DNA from: Hymenobacter sp. YIM 151500-1
GTDB lineage: Bacteria; Bacteroidota; Bacteroidia; Cytophagales; Hymenobacteraceae
NCBI RefSeq assembly: GCF_025979885.1
Contig: NZ_CP110139.1
Span: 4,174,001-4,238,000 of the forward strand
Length of the DNA stretch: 64,000 nt
Direction of reading: 5' to 3'
Shown here: in pieces, positions 33,498 through 40,399 of the stretch
Layout: every line of letters starts with the position of its first letter
Position numbering within the stretch: the first letter of the stretch is position 1
Made by a program: the position numbers and the translations under genes
The notes under the pieces: model-generated
Database searches by the model: none
Told to the model about the DNA's origin: nothing
What the model saw: only the letters and a program-made list of their open reading frames with translations

Positions 33498-34883
33498 TTA
33501 GACTTCCAGCGTGGCGGCGTGTTCGATTTCGGGTTGGGGCAGCAGGGTGCTGCCGCTGTCGGCGTCCGGGGTGGCGGCGTCGCGCACCGCGTCGAAGGCT
33601 TGTTGCAGGTCAGCCCGGATGTCGTCGAAGTGCTCGATGCCCACCGACAGGCGCAGCAGGGTCGGTGTGACGCCGGCCGCGCGCTGCTCCTCCTCGCTCA
33701 GCTGCTGGTGGGTGGTAGCCGAAGGCTGGATGATAAGCGTTTTGGCGTCGCCCACGTTGGCCAAGTGGCTCACCAGCTTGAGGTTGTCGATGAACTGCGT
33801 GGCCGTGTCTTTGGTGCCGCGGATGGCGAAGGTGAGCACCCCGCCGTAGCCGCGCTTCAGGTATTTCTGCGCCAGGGCGTAGTAGGGGCTGCTCGGCAGG
33901 CCAGGGTAGTTCACGGCTTCCACCTGCGGGTGCTGCTCCAGCCAGGTGGCAATGCGCAGGGCGTTTTCCACGGTGCGCTCCACGCGCAGGCTCAGGGTTT
34001 CGAGGCCTTGCAGGAGCAGGAAGGAGTTGAACGGGCTCTGCGAGGGGCCGAAGTCGCGCAGGCCTTCCACCCGGGCCCGGATGATGAAGGCAATGTTGCC
34101 GAAGGGGCCGTTCTTGCCGAATACGTCGTTGAACACCAGCCCGTGGTAACCCTCCGAAGGCTCCGTAAACTGCGGATACTTGCCGTTGCCGAAGTCGTAG
34201 GTACCGCCGTCCACAATCACCCCGCCAATGCTCGTGCCGTGCCCGCCAATCCACTTCGTAGCCGATTCTACCACGATGTGGGCGCCGTGCTCCAGGGGCC
34301 GAAACAGGTAGCCGCCCGCCCCGAAGGTGTTGTCCACAATCAGCGGCAGGTCGTGCTTTTCGGCAATGGCGGCAATCCGCTCAAAGTCCGGAATGCTGAA
34401 GCTAGGGTTGCCAATGGTTTCCAGGTAGATAGCCTTGGTATTATGGTCGATGTGCTGCTCGAAGCTCTCGGGCCGGTCCCCGTCGGCGAAGCGCACCTCA
34501 ATGCCCAGGCGCTTGAAGGCCACTTTGAACTGGTTGTAGGTGCCGCCGTACAGGTGGGCCGTGCTCACGAAATTGTCGCCGGCTTGCAGGATGTTGTTCA
34601 GGGCAATGAACTGCGCTGCCTGCCCCGACGACACGGCCAAGGCTGCCACGCCGCCTTCCAGAGCTGCCACCCGCTGCTCAAACACGTCGGTGGTGGGGTT
34701 CATCAGGCGGGTGTAGATGTTGCCGAACTCCTTAAGGGCAAACAGGTTGGCCCCATGCTCGGCGTTCTTGAACACGTAGCTGGTGGTCTGGTGAATGGGC
34801 ACGGCGCGCGAACCAGTTACGGGGTCGGGCTGCTGGCCGGCGTGGAGTTGCAGGGTTTCGAAGTGGAGGCTTTGCGTGGACAT
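33498..34883 (-). CDS. metY: O-acetylhomoserine sulfhydrylase / aminocarboxypropyltransferase
   Basis: About 461 residues, PLP-dependent Cys/Met metabolism family; joins O-acetylhomoserine with sulfide (or methanethiol) to give homocysteine (or methionine). Start at the ATG at 34883 (MSTQSLHFETLQLHAGQQPD). Motifs: SRAVPIHQTTSYVF, YTRLMNPTTDVFEQR, SSGQAAQFIAL, IVDNTFGAGGYLFRP and the PLP lysine in VVESATKWIGGHG. The length (over 420) and N-terminus favour MetY over cystathionine gamma-synthase. First protein gene after a SAM-I riboswitch and a cysteine-rich leader ORF. Confidence 0.95.
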   Translation of the reverse strand: MSTQSLHFETLQLHAGQQPDPVTGSRAVPIHQTTSYVFKNAEHGANLFALKEFGNIYTRLMNPTTDVFEQRVAALEGGVAALAVSSGQAAQFIALNNILQAGDNFVSTAHLYGGTYNQFKVAFKRLGIEVRFADGDRPESFEQHIDHNTKAIYLETIGNPSFSIPDFERIAAIAEKHDLPLIVDNTFGAGGYLFRPLEHGAHIVVESATKWIGGHGTSIGGVIVDGGTYDFGNGKYPQFTEPSEGYHGLVFNDVFGKNGPFGNIAFIIRARVEGLRDFGPSQSPFNSFLLLQGLETLSLRVERTVENALRIATWLEQHPQVEAVNYPGLPSSPYYALAQKYLKRGYGGVLTFAIRGTKDTATQFIDNLKLVSHLANVGDAKTLIIQPSATTHQQLSEEEQRAAGVTPTLLRLSVGIEHFDDIRADLQQAFDAVRDAATPDADSGSTLLPQPEIEHAATLEV

Positions 34884-34945
34884 ACGGGTGCTGATGTTGA
34901 GAAGGTTGACGGGAAAAAAGGAGGGAGTGAGCGACGAGCTGAAAG

Positions 34946-35018
34946 GCCACGCTGAGCGTGGCGGGAGCCGCACCGGAGCCTGCCAGAAAACCTGGCGATA
35001 AGGGCTAGCAGGGTGCGG
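34946..35018 (-). promoter_or_regulatory. structured leader between the Cys-rich ORF and metY
   Basis: Two candidate RNA structures in the minus transcript. CCGCACC (35018-35012) can pair with GGTGCGG (34974-34968), enclosing a GCCAG/CTGGC hairpin. Just downstream GCCACGC-TCA-GCGTGGC (34962-34946) is a perfect 7-base stem followed by CTTTC. They sit 75-150 bases after the leader ORF stop, where an attenuator would be expected. Confidence 0.4.
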
Positions 35019-35092
35019 GAGAGCCTAGCGGAGGCCACGGAGGCACCGCCGGGTAGAGCTGGAAGAGGGGAGGAGCGCCGAAGAGCCTTAGG

Positions 35093-35251
35093 CTAGCAAC
35101 AGCAACAACAAGCGCCGCAACAGCAGCGCATTCGCATTCGGGAGGTAGTGCGGGCCGCAGGGGGCACAACGCAAAAACCCGTTGGCTGAGCGGCGCGCAG
35201 AGCAGCCGGAGCAAACGGGAACAGGTAATCGAAGGCGAAGGAGTTTTCCAT
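35093..35251 (-). CDS. 52-residue leader peptide ending in a polycysteine tail
   Basis: A short ORF between the SAM-I riboswitch and metY. ATG at 35251, ten bases after the riboswitch P1 stem; stop TAG at 35095-35093. The product begins MENSFAFDYLFPFAPAALRA and ends RMRMRCCCGACCCCC, i.e. eight Cys in the last ten codons (TGC/TGT) with two Met just before. The peptide is not a known domain. Known precedent: polycysteine short ORFs act as cysteine-responsive attenuators in mycobacteria. I infer that ribosome stalling at the Cys run reports on Cys-tRNA supply and controls metY. Translation is inferred, not shown. Confidence 0.65.
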   Translation of the reverse strand: MENSFAFDYLFPFAPAALRAAQPTGFCVVPPAARTTSRMRMRCCCGACCCCC

Positions 35252-35260
35252 GGTACTCGG

Positions 35261-35370
35261 CTTATATGTCCCGCCGGCCGGAGCCGGAGCGGGCAGGAAT
35301 TGGCACCTTTCGCGCGGTCGAAGGTTGCCAGCGGGTCACGGAGCCTGTTCTCTCGCCGCTTCTGTATAAA
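35261..35370 (-). ncRNA. SAM-I (S-box) riboswitch upstream of metY
   Basis: The minus strand contains the conserved S-box core: GGCTCCGTGACCC, then CTGGCAACCTT (complement of 35321-35331), then AAGGTGCCAATTCCTGC (35309-35293 region), as in the family consensus GGCAACC ... AGGTGCTAATTCC. A terminal P1 helix can form between TTATA (35369-35365) and TATAA (35266-35262). It binds S-adenosylmethionine and normally lowers expression of methionine genes. There is no obvious intrinsic terminator right after P1; the start codon of the leader ORF follows instead, so translational control of that ORF is likely. Confidence 0.92.
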
Positions 35371-35421
35371 TCCTCAAACAAACTGCCCCGCCGCGAGCGG
35401 GGGAGTACCGGTGTGGTGATG

Positions 35422-35451
35422 CAAATGTATACCCGAAAAGGATAAGTGCAA
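35422..35451 (-). promoter_or_regulatory. consensus promoter of the metY-metX-hom operon
   Basis: On the minus strand: TTG (35451-35449), 19 bases, TACATTTG (35429-35422). This exactly fits the Bacteroidota -33/-7 pattern. The start of transcription would be about 45 bases before the riboswitch P1 stem. Confidence 0.75.
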
Positions 35452-35609
35452 GCAGTCAGCAAAATTTTTTGTTGGACCGGTATGGCGCCCCAGATTCCCG
35501 AGGGGTTTGTGGTACCACTATCGTTGCTGACTCCTGCACGCTTAAATAAGTCGTTCAATGATAGTGACATCACGATTAAGAAAGTCGTGGCATCACCCCG
35601 GCCCAACAA

Positions 35610-35638
35610 AAAAAGCCGCCCAGTATGAGCGGCTTTTT
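35610..35638 (-). terminator. terminator after the LysM gene
   Basis: AAAAAGCCGC (35610-35619) and GCGGCTTTTT (35629-35638) pair around CCAGTATGA; on the minus strand TTTTTTTG follows. It lies 23 bases past the LysM gene stop. Confidence 0.82.
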
Positions 35639-35660
35639 CAGAATAGATAAACCAGCAAGC

Positions 35661-35963
35661 TTACAGCTTGGGTAGCGTCAGGACCTGGCCTACTTCAATG
35701 TGGTCGGGGTTGGAGCCGATGATGCTTTTATTGGCATCGTAGATCTGGTGCCACTTGCTGGCGTCGCCGTAGTGGTTTTTGGCAATTTTCGACAGCGAGT
35801 CGCCGCTTACCACGGTGTACTTTTCGCCTTGGGCCGCGGCAGCCGGCTGGGCGGCGTTGGCATTGCCGAAGAAATCGGTGGCGCCGCCGGCCGGCTTGGG
35901 TTGGTTGGCGGGCTGAACCGGTTGTTTTTCGCCTTTATCCGAGAGGAAGTCAAACAGTCCCAT
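35661..35963 (-). CDS. small LysM domain protein
   Basis: 100 residues starting MGLFDFLSDKGEKQ at 35963. The C-terminal 50 residues are a LysM domain (KYTVVSGDSLSKIAKNHYGD ... IEVGQVLTLPKL), preceded by a Pro/Ala/Gln-rich linker. There is no signal peptide. This shape matches small YgaU/XkdP-like LysM proteins, but the BON domain of YgaU is absent. Peptidoglycan binding is the family function; a cytoplasmic role is possible given the missing signal. Confidence 0.85.
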   Translation of the reverse strand: MGLFDFLSDKGEKQPVQPANQPKPAGGATDFFGNANAAQPAAAAQGEKYTVVSGDSLSKIAKNHYGDASKWHQIYDANKSIIGSNPDHIEVGQVLTLPKL

Positions 35964-36194
35964 GATGGTGCAATGAGTTAGGAGTGGGAGGGGAAGGCCG
36001 TAGGGCATCTGGCTGATGGTCACGGCGTCAGGGCCTCTTACGCCAGCCACGGCAATAGGTTATAGGAGCCAAAATTCTGAGTGAGGAGCTTAACATCTTG
36101 CCAAAAGGCCGCGTAAGAGGCGCAAGCCGGCCGCAGCCCAGGGCTGAATGACCGGCATCCTCTTCACTCTCCTAACCCCCAACTCTCGCATCTC

Positions 36195-36611
36195 ATGAAA
36201 ACGATTTCTGCTCCGTTTCGCTACCTGGCCAGCCTACTGGTACTGCTCTCCCTGTTTGCCGCCTCGTGCAGCAGCAAAGAAGGCAAGGTGGAAGGCGTCA
36301 ACATGCTCTACGGCAAAGACAGCAAAACCTGGAAAACCGACAAGGAGCTGGACGCTACCGGCGACAAAGTGAAGCAGACCGACTCGGAAGAAGACGAACG
36401 GGTGACGTTCTTCGCCAACGGCCAGTACAACATGAGCTCCAACGCCGGCGCCGTAAGCGGCAAGTACACCTTCGACCAGGCCGGCAAGAAAATTACGATG
36501 ACTCCCAACGGCGCTACCAACGCCAACGTTTTTGATGTGGTAACGCTGACCGACGACAAGCTGACCCTGAAAGGCACCGACGGCTCGGAGCTACGCCTCG
36601 AAACCGAATAA
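36195..36611 (+). CDS. lipocalin-like small lipoprotein
   Basis: 138 residues: signal peptide with lipobox LFAASC (about residue 25), then a beta-rich body (RVTFFANGQYNMSSNAGAV, GKYTFDQAGKKITMTPNG, DVVTLTDDKLTLKG). The alternation of strands and the closing KLTLKGTDGSELRLE phrase fit the lipocalin-like domain common in Bacteroidota lipoproteins, where ligands are unknown. It is a single gene followed by a terminator at about 36645. Confidence 0.78.
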   Translation: MKTISAPFRYLASLLVLLSLFAASCSSKEGKVEGVNMLYGKDSKTWKTDKELDATGDKVKQTDSEEDERVTFFANGQYNMSSNAGAVSGKYTFDQAGKKITMTPNGATNANVFDVVTLTDDKLTLKGTDGSELRLETE

Positions 36612-36644
36612 CACAGACGGAAAACCCAGTCCAAAAAACACGAA

Positions 36645-36679
36645 AAAGCCCTGCTGCCAGCCGCAGCGGGGCCTTTTTT
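36645..36679 (+). terminator. Rho-independent terminator
   Basis: GCCCTGCTG pairs with CGCAGCGGGGC (one bulge) around CCAGC, followed by a run of six T, 34 bases past the lipocalin-like gene. Confidence 0.7.
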
Positions 36680-36785
36680 GTGGGAGGCCATAAAGGACCG
36701 GAGCTACTACGCTGACCTTCGGCCGGAATCATCGTACCACTAAAAGGCTCCGGTCTGGGCTAAGCTAGCAGGTTGGTTGAACGAG

Positions 36786-36859
36786 GTAGAGACGCAAGAT
36801 TTTGCGTCTTCCTGCGTGCGTTTTGTCCAACGAGGAGACGCAAAATCTTGCGTCTCTAC
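36786..36859. repeat. hairpin repeat with 23-base perfect arms
   Basis: Arms 36786-36808 (GTAGAGACGCAAGATTTTGC...) and 36837-36859 are exact complements around a 28-base spacer. Each arm itself contains a near-palindrome (GACGCAAGATTTTGCGTC). Lies in the 355-base gap between the convergent lipocalin-like and small secreted-protein genes; nothing else seen there. Confidence 0.85.
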
Positions 36860-36966
36860 TTCGCTCCAACGTTGCAAAAACAGCTCCTCAACCTTGTTCT
36901 GACACCAGGACTTGCCACCTGACCTAACGTGAAGGCTGCCGGGCTGCGAGGCCGCGCAGCACTGGC

Positions 36967-37464
36967 TTATCGGCCTCGGTAGGGTGCCATGCTGTGCAGG
37001 ATGGACGTGAGCAGGGCCTCGTGGGTGAAGAAAGCGTCGGGTGGGGCTGAGACGTAGATGAGCAGCACGTGGCCCTGATGAGTGGCAGCCATGGCGTCGT
37101 AGCGCAGGGCCCGGCCTTGCAAGGTACCCATACCCGTGGTTTCCAGAAACTTAATGCCGTTGTAGGAAGTAGCGTACTGCTTGTTGACGGGAACACCAAA
37201 CTGTTCGGTGAGGTGAAACAAGGCCTGTGCCGGCGTCATGCGGGCCGCAGCCCCTTGCAGCTTGCCGATGTACAGGAGCAGGCTTTGGTCGGGGCTGAGG
37301 TGGGTGAGGGCCAGGGTGGTGTCGGTGGCCTGACGTACCTGCTGCCAGTTGCTGGGCACCTGGTACTGCAGGCGGTATTGGGGGTTGCGCACCCACTCCA
37401 GCTGCTGGGCCCAGGCAGCGCAGGGCAGGGCCAGCAGCAACAGCACTAGTCGAAAAGTTTTCAT
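36967..37464 (-). CDS. small secreted protein, unknown function (paralogue 1)
   Basis: 165 residues from the ATG at 37464 (MKTFRLVLLLLALPCAAWAQ, signal peptide). The mature region has an alternating alpha/beta pattern (YRLQYQVPSNWQQVRQ, THLSPDQSLLLYIGKLQG, GRALRYDAMAATHQGHVLLI). It resembles the next gene in layout: signal, PSNWQ/PPSWQ motif, SPDQ-x-LL strand, and a closing LL-x-x-L helix. A PsbP/DUF1795-like fold (as in lipoproteins that start with a 'PSxW' strand) is possible but not certain. It lies 39 bases downstream of its paralogue. Confidence 0.7.
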   Translation of the reverse strand: MKTFRLVLLLLALPCAAWAQQLEWVRNPQYRLQYQVPSNWQQVRQATDTTLALTHLSPDQSLLLYIGKLQGAAARMTPAQALFHLTEQFGVPVNKQYATSYNGIKFLETTGMGTLQGRALRYDAMAATHQGHVLLIYVSAPPDAFFTHEALLTSILHSMAPYRGR

Positions 37465-37503
37465 GGCAAGAGCAAAAAAGAATGTGAGAGGAAGCAAAAG
37501 GCC

Positions 37504-38037
37504 TTAGCGGTGAAGAGCAGGCGGCGTGAGCTGGCGCAGCAAGGCCGGCAAGGTCGGCTCGGTGAGAGCCGTGTGCGTGGGGGTCAGATAAAAGAATACC
37601 AGCAGGTGGTGGCTTTCGTCGCCTAGCACGCGCACCTCGTAGCGCAGCTCGCGCCCGGCCTGCCAGCAGGTGCCCGTGCTTTCCAGCCGGTCGAGGCCCC
37701 GCTCGGTAGTGTAGGTGGGCGCGAAGCCGTACACGCCCACGTGGCGCAGCAGCTGCCGCAAAGCCGGACTCGCCGCGTGAGCTGTGCCGGCCACCGGCCG
37801 CACCGCCGCCACCCACAGCAGCGTTTCCTGGTCGGGGCTGCGGTAGCTGATAAGGCTGAGCGAGTCGGTGCGCGCGTACGAGGTCTGCCACGACGGCGGC
37901 ACGGCGTAGATGCGCTGGTGAGGCCGCACCAGCAGCCAGCCGCTGGCCGGCTCGGTTGGGCTGCCTTGTTGGGCCCGCGTGGGGCCGGGTAGCAGAACCA
38001 GAAAGGCGGCCAGAGCCGCTAGCAGCAAAGCATACAT
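37504..38037 (-). CDS. small secreted protein, unknown function (paralogue 2)
   Basis: 177 residues with a signal peptide (MYALLLAALAAFLVLLPGP, ending TRAQQ). It shares YAVPPSWQTSYARTDSLSLI and SYRSPDQETLLWVAAVRP with the equivalent places of the downstream gene, and both end with a strand-helix ALLRQLTPPAL. Probably an old tandem duplication. It lies 36 bases downstream of the outer-membrane-type gene on the same strand, so the genes from 39.8 to 37.0 kb may be one transcription unit. No function can be assigned. Confidence 0.7.
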   Translation of the reverse strand: MYALLLAALAAFLVLLPGPTRAQQGSPTEPASGWLLVRPHQRIYAVPPSWQTSYARTDSLSLISYRSPDQETLLWVAAVRPVAGTAHAASPALRQLLRHVGVYGFAPTYTTERGLDRLESTGTCWQAGRELRYEVRVLGDESHHLLVFFYLTPTHTALTEPTLPALLRQLTPPALHR

Positions 38038-38073
38038 GGCGCGAAAAGGAAAAGGTGAAAGAATACGGCCGCG

Positions 38074-38913
38074 CTAGTGGTCCGGGCCCTCGGCGGACTC
38101 GTCATCGTAGCCGAGCAGGTTCAGCTCGAGCACCACGCCGTGGCGGTTGTTGCTGTTGGGGTTGGGCAGCAGGGCCCCCAGGCACAGCTGCACGCGTTTG
38201 GTGGCCAGGTAGTTGAAGCCGAGCACCGACACGCTGGTGTAGTTGTTGCCCGAAATAAAGTCGCCCATGAAGAGCAGCTTTTTGGTTATCGGAAACTCGG
38301 CGCCCAGCAGGAGGCCGGCCCGGTTGCCCTGGCCCAGCGTACCCCGGTCGGAGAGGTAGGGGCCGGCCACCACCTTCACGTGGTGCCGCGGGTTCCACTG
38401 CCACAGGTTGTAGGTGAAGTGCGTCAGCTCCCGGCTCACGCCGCTGAACTTCCACGGGTTGATGCCCACTTGCGTACCAACGCTGGTGATGACGGTGGGG
38501 CTCAGGTAGAAAAACTTTTGACCCGTGAGCTTGGCTAGCGGAGCCAGCGGGATGCTGCGGTCGGCGCGGTTGTAGCCGAACCAGTCGCGGCCCCGGCCAA
38601 AATTCATTTGGATGTTGACCACGTTTGCGCCAACCTCCCAGCCCTTGCCCAGGCCGTACACAAAGTGGTTTTTGGATTCAAGGTAGCCCTGCCCGTAGAG
38701 GTTGGTTTGGTGCTGAAAAAACACCTTGCCCTTGGGCGTCAGGTCACCGGACGGAATGTTGAACAGGTTCTGCTGGGCCTGGGCCGGGTGAGCTGCTACA
38801 AGCAAAAGCAGGAGGGAAAAAACCAGCAGCAGGCCGGCCGCTGCTGGCCGGCGCCGCCCGTCCCGCAGGCTCAGGCAGCGCCGCCAGATAGCTATCGGAA
38901 GAATGCGCGTCAC
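38074..38913 (-). CDS. outer-membrane beta-barrel-type protein, unknown function
   Basis: 279 residues. A basic N-terminal stretch precedes a hydrophobic signal segment (AAAGLLLVFSLLLLLVAAHP) ending AQAQQ. The mature part has amphipathic strands ending in aromatic residues (KVFFQHQTNLYGQGYLESKNH in parts, WEVGANVVNIQMNF, HVKVVAGPYLSDRG), typical of outer-membrane barrels. A 4-base overlap with the prohibitin-like gene upstream implies translational coupling. No transport substrate can be named. Confidence 0.72.
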   Translation of the reverse strand: MTRILPIAIWRRCLSLRDGRRRPAAAGLLLVFSLLLLLVAAHPAQAQQNLFNIPSGDLTPKGKVFFQHQTNLYGQGYLESKNHFVYGLGKGWEVGANVVNIQMNFGRGRDWFGYNRADRSIPLAPLAKLTGQKFFYLSPTVITSVGTQVGINPWKFSGVSRELTHFTYNLWQWNPRHHVKVVAGPYLSDRGTLGQGNRAGLLLGAEFPITKKLLFMGDFISGNNYTSVSVLGFNYLATKRVQLCLGALLPNPNSNNRHGVVLELNLLGYDDESAEGPDH

Positions 38914-39785
38914 TGAGCCAGGGTATTGAGCACCGGCGTGGTGCCGTTGGAGATGATGGTCTTCGCGTTCTGCGACTTCGACAGCTCCCGAAAGGCCTCG
39001 ATGGACTTGTACTTGAGCACGGCCGGGGTCAGGTCGCGGTTGATGAGCTGGTTGGTGAGGCGCACGGCTTCGGCCTCGATGCGCATCGCTTCAGCTTGGC
39101 CTTTGGCCTGGATGATATTGGCTTCCCGCTCGCCCTCGGCCTTCACCACGGCAATGCGCTTCTGGCCCTCGGCCTCAATCACGCGGCGCTCGGCGTCGCG
39201 GGTTTCGCGCTGCTTCAGGAACTCCATGCGCTGGGCGTCCTGCTCGGCTTCGAGCTTGTCTTCAATGGCTTTGGCCAGGCCGCCGGGCAGCACAATGTTT
39301 TTCAGCAGCACGTTTTCAATCACAAAGCCGCGCGGCTCCAGCACCGTAGCCATCTGGTCGCGAATGGCTTTCTCGATGGCGGCCCGCTCCGAGCTGTGCA
39401 TATCCTTGGCGAAGTAGCGGGCACCCACGTCGGCGGCGGCCGAGCGGAATACCGGCAGTATCAGCACGTCGGCGTACTGCATGCCCACGGTTTCGAGCAT
39501 GGCCGGCACCTGCTTGCCCTGCACGCGGTAGAGAATGGAAATCTCCGAGCCCACCGTCAAGCCTTCCTTGGATGGCAGGTTAGAGCGGATTTCCAAGTTC
39601 TGGGTGGTAGTGGGCACCTTGAGCACGGTGGTCACGAAGGGGTTGAACACCTTGGGACCCGCCAGAATCACGTCCTGGTCGATTTTGCCGAGCTTGCGCC
39701 GCACCCCTACTTCGCCCTGCCGCACCACGGTGCAGCTGCTCAGCAACGTAGTGGCCGCCAGGGCCACCACCAGCAAGGGCTTCAT
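38910..39785 (-). CDS. prohibitin/SPFH-domain lipoprotein
   Basis: About 291 residues from the ATG at 39785, which opens a signal with lipobox LLSSC. The SPFH (band 7) domain follows (VRQGEVGVRRKLGKIDQDVILAGPK in parts, LEIRSNLPSKEGLTVGSEIS), then a long charged helix (KAIEDKLEAEQDAQRMEFLK) typical of prohibitins, which assemble into rings on membranes and modulate proteases or lipid organisation. Longer in-frame starts exist at 39830 and 39956; the lipobox favours 39785. Coupled to the downstream outer-membrane-type gene by a 4-base overlap. Confidence 0.82.
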   Translation of the reverse strand: MKPLLVVALAATTLLSSCTVVRQGEVGVRRKLGKIDQDVILAGPKVFNPFVTTVLKVPTTTQNLEIRSNLPSKEGLTVGSEISILYRVQGKQVPAMLETVGMQYADVLILPVFRSAAADVGARYFAKDMHSSERAAIEKAIRDQMATVLEPRGFVIENVLLKNIVLPGGLAKAIEDKLEAEQDAQRMEFLKQRETRDAERRVIEAEGQKRIAVVKAEGEREANIIQAKGQAEAMRIEAEAVRLTNQLINRDLTPAVLKYKSIEAFRELSKSQNAKTIISNGTTPVLNTLAQ

Positions 39786-39969
39786 CACCGTTACCGACCG
39801 GTGGGTGGTGAAAGAGCGCAGAGCATCCATGATTTTCTGCGCCGGCCTGCTCTGGGCCGACTTGTGCGTGGCCAAAGCAGTGAGAGATAAGCGAGGCTTT
39901 AGCGACACCAACGGACGCCGGACCAGGCAGGAGCGAAGGGCAGCAAGCATTTTCATAGGACTGTTTTAA

Positions 39970-39997
39970 GTAAAACTACCTGAGTTGATAGTTTTAC
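39970..39997 (-). promoter_or_regulatory. possible operator upstream of the prohibitin gene
   Basis: GTAAAACTA (39970-39978) and its exact complement (39989-39997) flank CCTGAGTTGA in an AT-rich stretch unlike its surroundings. It may be a regulator site or a hairpin in the leader. Confidence 0.35.
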
Positions 39998-40194
39998 TAT
40001 CATATACAATAGCAGATGCATCGAGGTTGCAGGAACAATAAAATTTTTTCAGCACATGCTGGGCCGTCAGCCACTCCACTCACAGTAAACCTGCGACGCG
40101 TACTACGCGCCGCTCCCAGTTGTGCCAGCCACTGAAGTATCCGGCCTTAAAGGGCACCCACCCTAAGCTGCATGGTAGCGGCACCCGCATCCAA

Positions 40195-40293
40195 GAAGTA
40201 TCAAGAGTGCCCTACCGTCCCGAGTTCTGGCAAATCTACCAGCGCCCTGTGCCCGCCGAACCGGCCCCGGCGCTGGAAGCCACCAAGCCCTAA
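40195..40293 (+). pseudogene. possible C-terminal remnant of a lost gene
   Basis: An open frame without a plausible start ends at TAA 40291-40293, just before a strong terminator. Its last part reads VPYRPEFWQIYQRPVPAEPA and has codon use like real genes here. It looks like the tail of a deleted gene. The wider gap (39957-40399) holds no other gene. Confidence 0.3.
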
Positions 40294-40338
40294 AGCAAAA
40301 GCGCCTTTCTGCCGCGGCAGAAAGGCGCTTTTGCTTTA
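40291..40338. terminator. strong bidirectional terminator, 23-base stem
   Basis: 40291-40313 (TAAAGCAAAAGCGCCTTTCT...) pairs perfectly with 40316-40338 around a 2-base loop. T-rich ends on both strands. It can serve the minus-strand flippase-like gene that ends at 40400. Confidence 0.85.
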
Positions 40339-40399
40339 GAAGTAAAGTAAGAAATACCGTGAGCATGTCCAGTCTCACTTCTCATCTCTCACTTCTACC

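Noticed and set aside
33249..34955. 568-codon ORF on the plus strand opposite metY
   Set aside because: Antisense to metY; composition (Val, Gly, Gln, His) and lack of motifs mark it as a shadow.
35262..35609. 115-codon minus-strand ORF covering the SAM riboswitch
   Set aside because: The nucleotide sequence is conserved as RNA structure; the reading frame starts upstream of the promoter TACATTTG and would not be transcribed.
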